Notes: generated by a model from the sequence alone, not told the origin. Shown: positions 1-14,860, counted from the first letter of the stretch. The stretch: DNA of 64,000 nt from Kribbella pratensis (GCF_004366075.1 NZ_SODU01000003.1:1116001-1180000), one strand, 5' to 3'. Numbers and translations: made by a program.

Positions 1-1937
<1,937 letters not shown>

Positions 1938-2005
1938 GATGTGTTATCTCCCGTTGCTAAAAATGGTCTGAGTGAGTTGGTTGTTGATCTCAAGCGGCAA
2001 CCCGC

Positions 2006-5488
<3,483 letters not shown>

Positions 5489-5603
5489 GGGGCGTCCTTC
5501 CACGGGCTCGCAAAATCACATCGGTGCTGGGAGCGCACGCCAAGCCGCCCCAGTCAAGTTGAGAACTCGAGCGAGGGCGAGAGAAAAGGCAGCGCAAAGC
5601 AAT

Positions 5604-5674
5604 AGGCTACATGATCCAGGCAAGCCTGTCCAATGGGGTCCAACAGTTTGCCGTCGGACCACCCTCTCCGTCAA
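5604..5674 (-). promoter_or_regulatory. Two candidate rpoBC promoters
   Basis: The ~260 nt between the last mce-operon gene and rpoB holds two sigma70-like promoters on the minus strand. Upstream: TTGACG (5669-5674), 18-nt spacer, CAAACT (5645-5650). Downstream: TTGGAC (5628-5633), 18-nt spacer, TAGCCT (5604-5609). Either gives a 5' untranslated region of 100 nt or more. A small perfect hairpin (GTGGGT/ACCCAC, 5695-5711) lies nearer the mce side. Assigned by eye only. Confidence 0.45.
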
Positions 5675-5751
5675 GGACCGACCCGGAGTCTCCAGTGGGT
5701 AGATCACCCACGAGCCAACCGGCGCCCCTCTGGTGCGGAGTTACCTAGAGA

Positions 5752-6465
5752 TTACAGTCCGGCGATCTCCTGGACCAGCCATCGGTCGCCGTTTCGGACC
5801 ATCGTGAACCGGGTCCGGTTCAGGTCCACCCGGGGACTACCCTTCGTGATCGTGCTGGTGGTCGTCTGGTTGACGAAGATGATCAGCGTGACCCGGTCGG
5901 CGTCGCCGTCGCGGACCCCGACGTCGCGGACCTCGGCCTTCACCGTGGCCTTGGTCTTGGTGGCGAGCTCGCCGGCCACCTTCGCGGTCTCGTCGAACTT
6001 CGCGGCGAACTCCGGGGTCATCGTCGCGCGCGCGGCGGCGAAGCTTTTGTCCAGGTCGCGGTAGTCGTAGCTGAGCGCCGTCTCGGCCGCCTTCCGGCCC
6101 GCGGCGGCGGCCTGGTTGCGGGCGTCCTCGGCCTGCTTGCCGTGCCAGGCCTTGATCCCGAGCACCGCGGCGACGGTCAGGGTGAGTACGACGACGATGC
6201 CGAGCGCGGCCGTCAACGCGGTCCCCAGCCCCCGTTTCGGCTCACTCTCCGTAGAGATTTCGGCAGCCGGCGACTTCTCCGGAACACCCGCGGCGGCGTC
6301 GTCTGTGGCCGGGGTCACATCCTGCAGACGGGGGTCCTCGACCACTTCCTCGACGAGTTCGCCCTCGGCGACGACCGGCGCGTCCGGGGCCGGCGCGTCC
6401 GGCTGGTCAGGTTTCGCCGTACGGCGCTGGCCGGCGATCCGTGGGCGGCTGCGGCGATCCGGCAT
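5752..6465 (-). CDS. Mce-associated membrane protein (second of two)
   Basis: 237-aa last gene of the mce operon. The first ~85 residues are Pro/Ala/Glu-rich and probably cytoplasmic or disordered; one transmembrane helix follows (around residues 85-107, ALGIVVVLTLTVAAVLGIK), then a ~130-residue extracytoplasmic domain of the Mas type (charged helix, then strands ending near NGDRWLVQEIAGL). Mas proteins are thought to stabilise or assist Mce lipid importers. The ATG overlaps the stop codon of the preceding paralogue (TGATG), so translation is probably coupled. Family assignment rests on context and architecture; a specific biochemical role is not known to me. Confidence 0.8.
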   Translation of the reverse strand: MPDRRSRPRIAGQRRTAKPDQPDAPAPDAPVVAEGELVEEVVEDPRLQDVTPATDDAAAGVPEKSPAAEISTESEPKRGLGTALTAALGIVVVLTLTVAAVLGIKAWHGKQAEDARNQAAAAGRKAAETALSYDYRDLDKSFAAARATMTPEFAAKFDETAKVAGELATKTKATVKAEVRDVGVRDGDADRVTLIIFVNQTTTSTITKGSPRVDLNRTRFTMVRNGDRWLVQEIAGL

Positions 6466-6956
6466 CAGCCCACCACCTGCAGGTCGGCGGTCAGCCAGCG
6501 GTCCTTCTCGCGGACCATGTCCAGCTTGATCCGGTACCGGCGCTCGACGCCCTCGGCCGAGGCCGTGTTCGTCACCACCGCGTTCACGATCACCAGCACC
6601 TGGGCGGAATCCTTGTCGTTGGAGACGACGGCGGCCTCCTTGACGTCGCCCTTGGAGGTCGCCTTGTTCGTCACCACGTCGGTCTTCACCGCGTCGATCC
6701 CCTGCTGGAACTCCTGCTTGAACTGCCCGGTCGAGTCGTCGACGACCCGCTTCGAGTCCGCGTCCCAGGTCTGGTAGTCGTACGTCGTGAAGTCCAGCGC
6801 CAACTGCCGCGCCGCCTTCATCGCGCCGTCGCGTTGTGAGTCGTCGGCCCGCTGCTTGCTCAGGGCGACCACCGACAGCGTGAGGCCGGCGATCGCCACC
6901 AGGAGCAGCACGCTGAGAGCCCAGGCCAGCACGAGCCGGCCGTTCCGTGCGATCAC
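6465..6956 (-). CDS. Mce-associated membrane protein (first of two)
   Basis: 163 aa when started at the GTG at 6954-6956, which overlaps the mceF stop (GTGA); a longer open frame upstream only reads mceF out of frame. One N-terminal transmembrane helix (about residues 8-32, LVLAWALSVLLLVAIAGL) is followed by a Mas-type extracytoplasmic domain (QLALDFTTYDYQTWDADSK ... DRWLTADLQVVG). It is paralogous in layout to the next gene, the two probably acting together with the Mce complex. Function beyond Mce association is inferred from position. Confidence 0.8.
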   Translation of the reverse strand: MIARNGRLVLAWALSVLLLVAIAGLTLSVVALSKQRADDSQRDGAMKAARQLALDFTTYDYQTWDADSKRVVDDSTGQFKQEFQQGIDAVKTDVVTNKATSKGDVKEAAVVSNDKDSAQVLVIVNAVVTNTASAEGVERRYRIKLDMVREKDRWLTADLQVVG

Positions 6957-8242
6957 TTGCCGGTCACCGGTCCAAGGATGAGTGCCTTCCAGGAGTCGCT
7001 GCCGAGCAGGTCCTGCTGTCCGCCGGTGGAGCCGAGCGTCATACCCGGCATCCCATCGGCTCCGCCCGCGGCGCCCGTCGCCGGGTCGTACCCGAGCCCG
7101 TACCCGGACCGGTTCAGGTCCTCCCGCGTCGACGGCGACGGCTTGTTCTGCGAGCCGCGGACGTTGATCCCGCTCGACGGGTCCGCCGTACAACCGGCCT
7201 TGGTGTTCGCGGGGGTGTCCTTGACGTCCTGCGGAACCCGCTTGTTCGTCCCGCCGTACCCGGGCCGGCAGGCCGGCGGCTGGAGCCCGACGACCAGCCC
7301 GAAGTGCGCGTCGTAGTGCCCCTCGGCGTTCTTGGCCGGTACGACGTACCCGCCCATCGACACCGCCGGGTACACCACGAACAGCTGCTCGACGGCGTCC
7401 AGCCGGACCGCGGTCAGTTCGCTCACCGTCAGCAGGTTACCGAGCAGCACCGCGATCGACGCACTGTTGTCCTGGATCAGGCCGGTGATCTGGGTGGACG
7501 CGAGCGAACCCTGGTCGATCACCTTGCGCAGGTTGCTGTCCGAGCTGACCAGGGTGTCCGACAGCAGCGCCAGGTTCTTCGCCCAGGTCTTGATCGCGTC
7601 GCCGCTGGCCACCTGGGTGGCGAGCACCGTGTCGCCGTCGTTGATCAGCTTGATGGTCTGCAGCACGTTCGCGTCCGCGTCGTCGATCAGCTTGCCGGAG
7701 CTGTCGATGATCTTCTGCAGGTCGGTGCCCTTGCCCTTCAGCGCCGCCCCGAGCTCGCGCACCGTGGTCCGCAGGCTCTCCTTGTCGACCGAGTTCACCA
7801 GCTGGTCCAGGTTCAGCAGCAGTTCGGTGGTGTCGATCGGGATCGCGGTGTCCTTGCGGTCGATCTTCGAGTTGTCCTGCAGGTACGGCGCCCCGTCGCG
7901 GCGCGGCTGCAGGTCGACGTACTGCTCGCCGATCGCGGACCGGTTCGCGACCACCGCGAGCAGGTCGTTCGGGATCTTGAACTTCTTCTCGATGTCCATG
8001 TCCACCTGGACGCCGTCGTCGAGCAGCTTCAACTGCCCGACCCGGCCGACCGGCTGGCCGCGATACGTCACCTCGGCGCCCGCGAAGATGCCGCCGGACT
8101 CGACGAAGCTGGCGCTGACGGTGTAGTCGGTGTCGACCACCAGCTTGTCGATCTGGGCGTACTTCGCGCCGACGAACGCCACGCCCACGACGGTGATCAG
8201 CAGGAACACCATCAGCTGGATCCGGACCGCTCTGGTGATCAT
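6953..8242 (-). CDS. mceF: Mce family protein, MceF position
   Basis: 429-aa MlaD/Mce-domain protein, sixth of six in the operon. An N-terminal membrane anchor (residues ~5-25) is followed by the MCE domain (SFVESGGIFAGAEVTYRGQ, VGRVGQLKLLDDGV; ~residues 40-120), a long helical stretch that in this family forms the hydrophobic tunnel, and a low-complexity Gly/Ser/Pro tail. With the five other Mce proteins it should form a hetero-hexameric channel carrying lipids or sterols to the YrbE permeases. ATG overlaps the mceE stop (ATGA). The substrate cannot be told from sequence. Confidence 0.9.
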   Translation of the reverse strand: MITRAVRIQLMVFLLITVVGVAFVGAKYAQIDKLVVDTDYTVSASFVESGGIFAGAEVTYRGQPVGRVGQLKLLDDGVQVDMDIEKKFKIPNDLLAVVANRSAIGEQYVDLQPRRDGAPYLQDNSKIDRKDTAIPIDTTELLLNLDQLVNSVDKESLRTTVRELGAALKGKGTDLQKIIDSSGKLIDDADANVLQTIKLINDGDTVLATQVASGDAIKTWAKNLALLSDTLVSSDSNLRKVIDQGSLASTQITGLIQDNSASIAVLLGNLLTVSELTAVRLDAVEQLFVVYPAVSMGGYVVPAKNAEGHYDAHFGLVVGLQPPACRPGYGGTNKRVPQDVKDTPANTKAGCTADPSSGINVRGSQNKPSPSTREDLNRSGYGLGYDPATGAAGGADGMPGMTLGSTGGQQDLLGSDSWKALILGPVTGK

Positions 8243-9483
8243 CCGACCACCCCCGGCATCAGCGCCCTGGCCAGGTCGGGATCGAAGCCGGACCGGTTCA
8301 GCTTCGGCGAGCAGACCGGCAGGCCGAGCACCGTGATGCAGGTCGTCGCGGTCCCGGTCGGGACCGGCACCGACGGCTGCACGCTGCCCTGCCCCGGGCT
8401 GGTCGGCAGGTGCAGTGGGAGGCTGATCCGGCCGGTCGGCAGCGCGGTCGGGCCGACCGTCGGCAGCTGGATCCCGAGCAGGGTGTCGAGTGCCTTCTTG
8501 GTGTTCACGTCCACCGTGATCCCGAGGTTGGTGTAGTCACCCTTCGCGGCCTTGGCGGCGTTGTCGGGGAACGGATAGGTGAACAGCAGCTCCAGCGACT
8601 TCGGCAGGTTCTCCCCCGCCTCCGCCAGCTTGGTGAGGATCGGGTACAGCGACTGCAGGTTGGCCACCAGGTCCTTCTGCGCGGACGTGATCACCCGGGT
8701 CGCGGTGTTGCCCAGCGTGGCCAGCGCCTGCAGGGTCTTGACCAGCGCCGCGCGCTGCTTGTCCAGGGTCGCGATCGACGCCGGCAGCGAGTCGATCGCG
8801 GTCGCCAGCGTCGCCTTCTGCGCGTTCAGCTTCTTGGCGAGCAGGTCCACCGACTTGATCGCGGTGATGATCCGCGCCTTGTTCTGGTCCAGGGTGCCGA
8901 CGAACGTGTTCAGCTGCGTGAGCACGCTGCGGATGGCCGGCTCGTTGCCGGTCAGCGCCTTGTTCAGCTCCTGCGTGATGATCTGCAGCTGCGCGACGCC
9001 GCCGCCGTTCAGCAACAGCGACAGCGCGGACAGGACTTCCTCGACCTCGACGTTGCTGGTGGTCCTGGACAGCGGGATCAGCTCGCCGTTGTCGAGTTTG
9101 CCGCGGGCCTTCTCGGACCCGGTCGGCCGGGCCAGCGACACGAACTTCTCGCCCAGCAGGCTGGTCTGGCGGATCGTTGCGTGCGTGTTGTCCGGCAGCG
9201 CGAGGCTCTTCGGCAGCTTGATCCGCACCTTCGCGACGTACCCGTCCAGCCAGACCTTCTCGACCGTGCCGACGGTGACGTCGTCGACCTTCACCGACGA
9301 CTTCGGCACCAGGTCCAGGACATCGGCGAACTCGACGGTGACCGTGTACGACGGCCCCTTGATCTTCGCGCCGCCCGGCAGCGGGAGCGAGTAGACGGAG
9401 AAGTCACAGCCGCTCAGCAGGGTCGCGAGCGCGATGACTCCGGCGACGATCGACGTACGGCGTTGGATTCTGGGGAGTCTCAT
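8239..9483 (-). CDS. mceE: Mce family lipoprotein, MceE position
   Basis: 414 aa from the ATG at 9481-9483, which overlaps the mceD stop (ATGA). Unlike the other Mce proteins it begins with a lipoprotein signal (MRLPRIQRRTSIVAGVIALA then LLSGC), so Cys at about residue 26 should be lipidated; in mycobacteria the MceE (Lpr) subunit is likewise the lipoprotein. The MCE domain follows (PSYTVTVEFADVLDLVPKSS, VDDVTVGTVEKVWLDGY), then long helices. Fifth Mce subunit of the lipid importer. Confidence 0.92.
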   Translation of the reverse strand: MRLPRIQRRTSIVAGVIALATLLSGCDFSVYSLPLPGGAKIKGPSYTVTVEFADVLDLVPKSSVKVDDVTVGTVEKVWLDGYVAKVRIKLPKSLALPDNTHATIRQTSLLGEKFVSLARPTGSEKARGKLDNGELIPLSRTTSNVEVEEVLSALSLLLNGGGVAQLQIITQELNKALTGNEPAIRSVLTQLNTFVGTLDQNKARIITAIKSVDLLAKKLNAQKATLATAIDSLPASIATLDKQRAALVKTLQALATLGNTATRVITSAQKDLVANLQSLYPILTKLAEAGENLPKSLELLFTYPFPDNAAKAAKGDYTNLGITVDVNTKKALDTLLGIQLPTVGPTALPTGRISLPLHLPTSPGQGSVQPSVPVPTGTATTCITVLGLPVCSPKLNRSGFDPDLARALMPGVVG

Positions 9484-10667
9484 CGGACCAACCCCCCGAG
9501 CGTCGGGTCCACGGGGTCGGGGCTGTTCAGCGGGGCCTTCGGTGCCGGTGCCCACGGCGTACCGGCAGGGCCGCCGCTGGCCGGCGCGGTGCCGGTCAAC
9601 TGCTCGATCAGCGGCAGCTTGGCCAGGGCGTCGAGGACCGGCTTCAGCGTGGAGCACATCGACATCGGCTGGTTCGCCTGCAGCAGCAGCGAGCAGACGA
9701 ACGTTGCCGGGTCGTCGAGCTGTCCCGGGTTGATGCGCTGGTCCAGCGTGCCGAACTGCGGGTTGTAGATCCGGGCGAGGTTGCCGAGGCCGAGCGGCGC
9801 GGTGTCGAGCACCTCGGCCAGCGCGGCCTTCTCGTTCACCAGGATCTGCGACAGCTTGGTGGCGCCGGTGACCGTGTTCTTCACCAGCGTCCGGTTCTCC
9901 TTGACGAACGTCGCGACCTCGCCGAGCGCGGTGGCGAGCAGCGACAGTGCCGCGCCCAGGTCCTTGCGCTCCCCCGCCAGGGTGGTCGAGGTGGCGGCGA
10001 AGTTCGTGTTGAACTGCCGAACCAGCTGGTCGTTCGCGGCGAGCGCGGACACGAACGTCTGCAGCTGCCGGATCGTGTTGAACAGCGCCGACGAGTTGCC
10101 CGACAGCGTGCTGGTCAGCTTCGAGACGTCGGTGATGGTCTGGTTCAGCTTAGCGCCCTGGCCGTTCAGGTTCTTCGCCGAGACGTCCAGCAGCCGGGCC
10201 AGCGCGCCCTGGTCGTTCGCGCCCTTGGGCCCGAGCGCCACGGACAGGTCGTTGAGGCTCTGGTAGATCTGGTCGAGCTCGAGCGGTACGGCCGTCCGCT
10301 CGAGCGGGATCTGTGCGCCGTCGGCCATGACAGCGCCCTTGGAGTACGCCGGGGTGAGCTGCACGTACCGGTCCGCGACGATCGACGGCGAGGCGATCAC
10401 CGCCTTCGCCTCGGCCGGCACCTTGTGCTTGGCCTCCCACCAGAACTTCACCCGCACGCTGCGGCCGGCCGGCGTGACGCTCTCCACCTCGCCGACCTTG
10501 ATGCCGAGGATCCGCACGTCCGATCCCGGGTACACCGATACCGCCCGCGGGAAGTACGCCGTCGCCGTCACCCGCTCGGGCTTCGGCCACAGCGACACGG
10601 CGCCGACCACGATGATCACCAGGACCACCGCCATCGCGATCAGCCGCGAAACAGCGTTCACCCGCAT
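9480..10667 (-). CDS. mceD: Mce family protein, MceD position
   Basis: 395-aa Mce subunit. I start it at ATG 10665-10667 (MRVNAVSRLIAMAV), which overlaps the mceC stop as TGATG; the frame stays open further upstream but only as an out-of-frame reading of mceC. N-terminal anchor about residues 5-25, MCE domain with YFPRAVSVYPGSDVRILGIK and VGEVESVTPAGRS, then the helical region and a Pro-rich C-terminus. Role as for the other subunits: part of the cell-envelope-spanning lipid channel. Confidence 0.9.
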   Translation of the reverse strand: MRVNAVSRLIAMAVVLVIIVVGAVSLWPKPERVTATAYFPRAVSVYPGSDVRILGIKVGEVESVTPAGRSVRVKFWWEAKHKVPAEAKAVIASPSIVADRYVQLTPAYSKGAVMADGAQIPLERTAVPLELDQIYQSLNDLSVALGPKGANDQGALARLLDVSAKNLNGQGAKLNQTITDVSKLTSTLSGNSSALFNTIRQLQTFVSALAANDQLVRQFNTNFAATSTTLAGERKDLGAALSLLATALGEVATFVKENRTLVKNTVTGATKLSQILVNEKAALAEVLDTAPLGLGNLARIYNPQFGTLDQRINPGQLDDPATFVCSLLLQANQPMSMCSTLKPVLDALAKLPLIEQLTGTAPASGGPAGTPWAPAPKAPLNSPDPVDPTLGGLVR

Positions 10668-11680
10668 CAGCCGCCACCTCCCAGGATCGGAGGCAGACCG
10701 GTGGGCAACACCTTGGGCAGCGGGATCTCGGGCACCGGCACCAGGTTCTGCAGGTACGTGTCGAACCATGGCCCGGTGCCGAGCGTGTTCGTGAAGACCC
10801 GGACGAACGGCGCCAGACCCTTGATGCTCGCGTCCAGGGAGTTCTGGTTCTGCAGCAGGACGGCGAGCACCGCGTTCACCTTCTGCAGCGTCGGCCCGAG
10901 ATCCTTGCGGTTCTCCCGGACCAGCGCGGTGATCTGCGCGGACAGCTTCTGCGTCGACACCAGCAGCTGGTGGATCAGCGCCCGCCGGGCCTGCACGGCC
11001 TGGAAGACCTTGTTGCCGTCCTTCATCAGCTTGATCAGCTGCTGGTTGCGGTCGGCAAGAACCTTGGTGACCACGTTCGAGTGCTGCAGCAGCAGCTTGA
11101 GCTGCTCGTCGCGCTTGGCCACGTTCCGGGACAGCCGGGACAGGCCGGTCAGCGACGCCTGCACCTCTTCGGGCGTGTTCTTGAACGTCGCCGACAACGT
11201 GTCCAGGGCCTTCGCCAGCTGGGCGGTGTTGATCCGCTCGGTGGTGTTGGCCAGGTCGGTGAAGGCGTCCACGACGTCGTACGCCGAGATCGTCCGGGCC
11301 AGCGGAATCTCGGAACCGGGCTTGAGCTCGCCGGGACCGGCCGGGTTGAGTTTCAGGTACTTCTGGCCGAGCAGGGTCTTGATCTTCATCTCGGCGCCGG
11401 TCTGGTCGCCGAGCTTCACGCCCTTGTCGACCACGAAGTCGACCCGGACGTGGGTGCCTTCGAGTTCGACGTTGCGGACCTTGCCGACGCGGACGCCGGC
11501 CACCCGGATCTCGTCGTTCGCCTTCAGGCCCCCGGCCTCGGAGAACTGCGCGGAGTACTTCGTCCCGCCGCCGATCAGCGGCAGGTCCTGCGCCTTGAAC
11601 GCGGCCAGCATGATCAGCCCGATCACGGTCAGGCCGACCACACCGATGGTGACCTGGTTCTGTTCCCGGAAAGGCTTCAC
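10667..11680 (-). CDS. mceC: Mce family protein, MceC position
   Basis: 337-aa Mce subunit beginning with GTG that overlaps the mceB stop (GTGA). Short cytoplasmic start MKPFREQNQV, one membrane helix, MCE domain with YSAQFSEAGGLKANDEIRVA and VGKVRNVELEGTHV, then coiled helical region and a Pro-rich end (LPKVLPTGLPPILGG). Subunit of the Mce lipid-uptake hexamer. Confidence 0.9.
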   Translation of the reverse strand: MKPFREQNQVTIGVVGLTVIGLIMLAAFKAQDLPLIGGGTKYSAQFSEAGGLKANDEIRVAGVRVGKVRNVELEGTHVRVDFVVDKGVKLGDQTGAEMKIKTLLGQKYLKLNPAGPGELKPGSEIPLARTISAYDVVDAFTDLANTTERINTAQLAKALDTLSATFKNTPEEVQASLTGLSRLSRNVAKRDEQLKLLLQHSNVVTKVLADRNQQLIKLMKDGNKVFQAVQARRALIHQLLVSTQKLSAQITALVRENRKDLGPTLQKVNAVLAVLLQNQNSLDASIKGLAPFVRVFTNTLGTGPWFDTYLQNLVPVPEIPLPKVLPTGLPPILGGGG

Positions 11681-12708
11681 TTCTTACACCTCGCCGAATT
11701 GAGGTCGTAGGCGACCGGGATGCGGGTTCCGGTGGGCAGGGTGACGTTGCCGTCGAAGTTGCACAGGTAGAAGTTGAACCAGGAGCCGTACGACGCGGTG
11801 CGGGTCATCGTGTTCAGCTTCTCCGGCATGAACTGCAGGGTCTTCACCCAGATCGACTGGGTGTCGTCCAGCGTCGTGGCGACGGCGCGCAGCTTGTCCA
11901 GGTCGGCCTTGATCGGCACCCGGGTCTGCTGCAGCAGGCCGGCGGTCTTGGTGTTCAGCGAGTTGATCGAGGTCAGCGAGCTGAGGATCGGGTTGATGTC
12001 CTGGCTCAGGCCGGTGATGAACTGCTGCAGGTTGACCAGCAGCTGGGAGAAGTTCGCCTGCCGCTGGGAGACGATCTGCAGCGTCGAGGTCAGGTTCGTG
12101 ATCAGGTCGCCGATCACCTGGTCGGCGTCGGCCAGCGTGGTGGTCAGCGACGCGGTCTTGGCCAGCAGCGACTCGATCGTGCCGCCCTCACCCTGCAGCA
12201 CCTTGATCACCTCGAACGCGAACTGGTTCACGTCCGCCGGGGTGAGCGCGGTGAACAGCGGCTTGAAGCCGTTGAACAGCACCGACAGGTCGAGCGCCGG
12301 CGTCGTGCGTTCCTTCGGGATGACGCCGTTCTTCTTCAGCCGGTCGCCGCCGCCGATGCCGTCGGTGAGCGCGACGTACCGGTTGCCGACCAGGTTGCGG
12401 TAGCGCAGCGTCGCATGCGTCGAGGTGTCGATCACCTGGTCGGAGTCGACGCTGAACGTCACCATCGCCAACGTGTTCTGGTACAGGGCGATCTTGTCGA
12501 CCTGCCCGACCTTCACCCCGGCGATCCGGACGTCGTCGCCCTGGTTCAGCCCGACTGCGTCGGTGAAGACCGCGCGGTACTTGGTCGTCGGGTTGAAGCT
12601 GATGTTCCCGATCGTCACCGCCAGGAGCGCGGTCGCGACGGTCGTGACCACCACGAAGATCCCGAGCCGCACGGTGTCGAACGTGGTCTTCCGGTCGAAG
12701 AAGCTCAT
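11677..12708 (-). CDS. mceB: Mce family protein, MceB position
   Basis: 343-aa Mce subunit: MSFFDRKTTFDTVRLG, membrane helix, MCE domain (YRAVFTDAVGLNQGDDVRIA, VGQVDKIALYQNTL), helical region, and a C-terminus with paired Cys (FYLCNFDGN ... SARCKK) that may form a disulfide outside the membrane. ATG overlaps the mceA stop (ATGA). Part of the lipid-import complex. Confidence 0.9.
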   Translation of the reverse strand: MSFFDRKTTFDTVRLGIFVVVTTVATALLAVTIGNISFNPTTKYRAVFTDAVGLNQGDDVRIAGVKVGQVDKIALYQNTLAMVTFSVDSDQVIDTSTHATLRYRNLVGNRYVALTDGIGGGDRLKKNGVIPKERTTPALDLSVLFNGFKPLFTALTPADVNQFAFEVIKVLQGEGGTIESLLAKTASLTTTLADADQVIGDLITNLTSTLQIVSQRQANFSQLLVNLQQFITGLSQDINPILSSLTSINSLNTKTAGLLQQTRVPIKADLDKLRAVATTLDDTQSIWVKTLQFMPEKLNTMTRTASYGSWFNFYLCNFDGNVTLPTGTRIPVAYDLNSARCKK

Positions 12709-14033
12709 TTGAGGTTCACCTGCCCTCCCCTGAGGAGGGGGCCGACCATCAGGGTGGTCAGGTCCGGTACGTCGTTCGCGGCGACGCCCATCTCCGGGCC
12801 GACGACCGAGTCGATCACCTTCTGCTCGGCCGGCGATCCGACGCCCTGGGTGTCCATCGCGAACCCGGGCATCGCGCGGTTCAGTTTGAGGTCGAGCGGG
12901 AAGCGCTGGTTCTTGTTGTGGTCGCCGATCACGCCGTCGTCACCGGTGACGTAGGGCGCCGGGTTCTCCTGGTTGTACGGGCCGGGCTTCTCGCCGGGGA
13001 CGCTGTAGTTCTTCCCCACGCAGGTCGGGCCGCGGTGGTCCTTGTACACCGGCTTCTCGTTCGGCTCGTAGGGCGTCGGCTGGTTGGTGATCAGCTCGAG
13101 GTTGATGTTCAGCCGGCCGTCGCGGAACGTGTCGTTCAGGATCGGGGCGGTCTCGGTCATCACCTGGAGGAAGCACGGCACCTCGGGCGAGTACTTCTCG
13201 AGCAGGTCCAGCACCGGGCGGCTGACCTGGCCGAGCCGGATCACCCGGTCCTCGTTGGCCTTCAGGAACGTGTCTCCGGTCGTTGACAGGTTCTGCACGT
13301 CCACGAAGAACTGCTGCAGCTGCTTCTGCTTCTCCACGACCGTGTTGCCCGTGATCGTCAGGTTCCGTAGCGCGCGGACCAGGTCCGGCGTCGCGTCGCC
13401 GTAGATGTCCGAGACCTGGGTCAGCTTGGCGAGCGCGTCCATCAGCTTCGGGACGTGCGGATTCAGCTTCTTCAGGTACCCGTCGAGCTGCGTGAGGGTG
13501 CCGGCGATCTCGGCGCCGCGGCCCTCGAGCGCGGTCGCGAGGGTGTTCAGCGTGGCGTTCAGGTCGGCCGGGTCGACCGCCTGGAGCAGCGGCAGCGCAT
13601 CGTTGAGCACCTTCTCGATCTCGATGCCGACCGCGGTCTTGTCCCGGCTGATCACGTCACCGGCCTTGATGGGCCGTCCCTCCGGTCCCTGCGGCGGGAC
13701 CAGCGCGACGTACTTCTCGCCGAACAGGGTCTTCGGCAGGATCCGGGCGCTGACCGCGCTCGAGATCTCGGCGACCTGGTCCGGCTTGAGCGCCAGATTG
13801 ACGGTCGCCTCGTCGCCGTCGGTGGAGACCCCGCGGACCTCGCCGACGATGATGCCGCGCAGCTTCACGTCCGCGTGCTCGTTGAGCTGCAGGCCGATGT
13901 GGCTGGTCTTGAGCTCGACGTTCACGGTCTTGGTGAAGACCTTGGCGTAGAACGCGTAGGTCAGCCACAGCAGGAACACCAGTACGCCGATGAACGCGAC
14001 GCCCAGCACCTTGTGCGAGATGAGTCTGGTCAT
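12705..14033 (-). CDS. mceA: Mce family protein, MceA position
   Basis: 442-aa first Mce subunit. A hydrophobic N-terminal segment (VLGVAFIGVLVFLLWLTYAF) precedes the MCE domain (LKTSHIGLQLNEHADVKLRG, VGEVRGVSTDGDEATV, about residues 40-120), the long helical domain and a Pro/Asn-rich tail with EKPVYKDHRGPTCVGKNY, a pattern common in MceA proteins. ATG overlaps the stop codon of the second YrbE permease (ATGA). Lipid-import channel subunit. Confidence 0.92.
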   Translation of the reverse strand: MTRLISHKVLGVAFIGVLVFLLWLTYAFYAKVFTKTVNVELKTSHIGLQLNEHADVKLRGIIVGEVRGVSTDGDEATVNLALKPDQVAEISSAVSARILPKTLFGEKYVALVPPQGPEGRPIKAGDVISRDKTAVGIEIEKVLNDALPLLQAVDPADLNATLNTLATALEGRGAEIAGTLTQLDGYLKKLNPHVPKLMDALAKLTQVSDIYGDATPDLVRALRNLTITGNTVVEKQKQLQQFFVDVQNLSTTGDTFLKANEDRVIRLGQVSRPVLDLLEKYSPEVPCFLQVMTETAPILNDTFRDGRLNINLELITNQPTPYEPNEKPVYKDHRGPTCVGKNYSVPGEKPGPYNQENPAPYVTGDDGVIGDHNKNQRFPLDLKLNRAMPGFAMDTQGVGSPAEQKVIDSVVGPEMGVAANDVPDLTTLMVGPLLRGGQVNLK

Positions 14034-14860
14034 CCGGCCAACCTCACCGTGGTCGTCGTACCCCAGATGGCCATCGACAGCAGCAGGTCGACGACGTTGA
14101 TCACGACGATGGACGTCCGTACGGCGCGACCGACAGCGACGCCCACACCGGCCGGACCGCCACTCGCGTGGTAGCCGTGGTAGCAGTGCACCAGGATCAC
14201 CAGGACCGAGAACACCAGCACCTTGCCGAACGACCAGAGCACGTCTCCGGGTGGCAGGAACAGGTGGAAGTAGTGGTCGTACGTGCCCGTACTCTGTCCG
14301 TAGAACGTGGTGACGGTGAGTCTGGTCGCGAAGTACGACGAGAGCAGGCCGACGACGTACAGCGGGATCACCGCGATCAGGCCGGCGATGATCCGGGTGG
14401 TGACCAGGAACGGCAGCGACGGGATCGCCATCACCTCGAGGGCGTCGATCTCCTCGCTGATCCGCATCGCGCCGAGCTGCGCGGTGAAACCGCAGCCGAC
14501 GGTCGCGGCGAGCGCGATCCCGGCGATCAGCGGGCCGATCTCGCGGGTGTTGATGTACGCCGACACGAAGCCGGCGAAGGCCGACGTACCGATCTGGTTC
14601 AGCGCCGAGTAGCCCTGCAGGCCCACCTCGGTGCCGGTGAAGAACGCCAGGAACGTGATCACGCCGACGGTGCCGCCGATCACGGCCAGCGCGCCGGAGC
14701 CGAGCGTGACCTCGGCGAGCAGCCGGAGGATCTCCTTGCGGTACCGCGTGACGGACTTGCCGGACCAGGCGAGCGCCTTGATGTAGAAGGCGAGCTGCTC
14801 ACCGAGGTGGTCGAGCGAGTTCAGGGGCTTCTTGACCAGCACGTCCATGAGGGCCGACAT
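14030..14860 (-). CDS. MlaE-type ABC permease of the Mce system (YrbE B)
   Basis: 276-aa integral membrane protein of the MlaE/YrbE family (about five or six helices). The N-terminus is an interface helix (LDHLGEQLAFYIKALAW); the conserved loop EEIDALEVMAIPSLPFLVTTRI, which contacts the ATPase, is present at about residues 140-160. It ends in the middle of the membrane-spanning region close to its C-terminus, as usual. It follows the first permease after 1 nt and overlaps mceA by 4 nt. Together with YrbE A and MceG it powers Mce-dependent lipid transfer. Confidence 0.92.
   Translation of the reverse strand: MSALMDVLVKKPLNSLDHLGEQLAFYIKALAWSGKSVTRYRKEILRLLAEVTLGSGALAVIGGTVGVITFLAFFTGTEVGLQGYSALNQIGTSAFAGFVSAYINTREIGPLIAGIALAATVGCGFTAQLGAMRISEEIDALEVMAIPSLPFLVTTRIIAGLIAVIPLYVVGLLSSYFATRLTVTTFYGQSTGTYDHYFHLFLPPGDVLWSFGKVLVFSVLVILVHCYHGYHASGGPAGVGVAVGRAVRTSIVVINVVDLLLSMAIWGTTTTVRLAG

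Noticed and set aside
5489..5503. GTG at 5503 as the rpoB start
   Set aside because: It would place the good ribosome-binding site GGAAGGACG inside the gene; the TTG downstream matches the family N-terminus and spacing.
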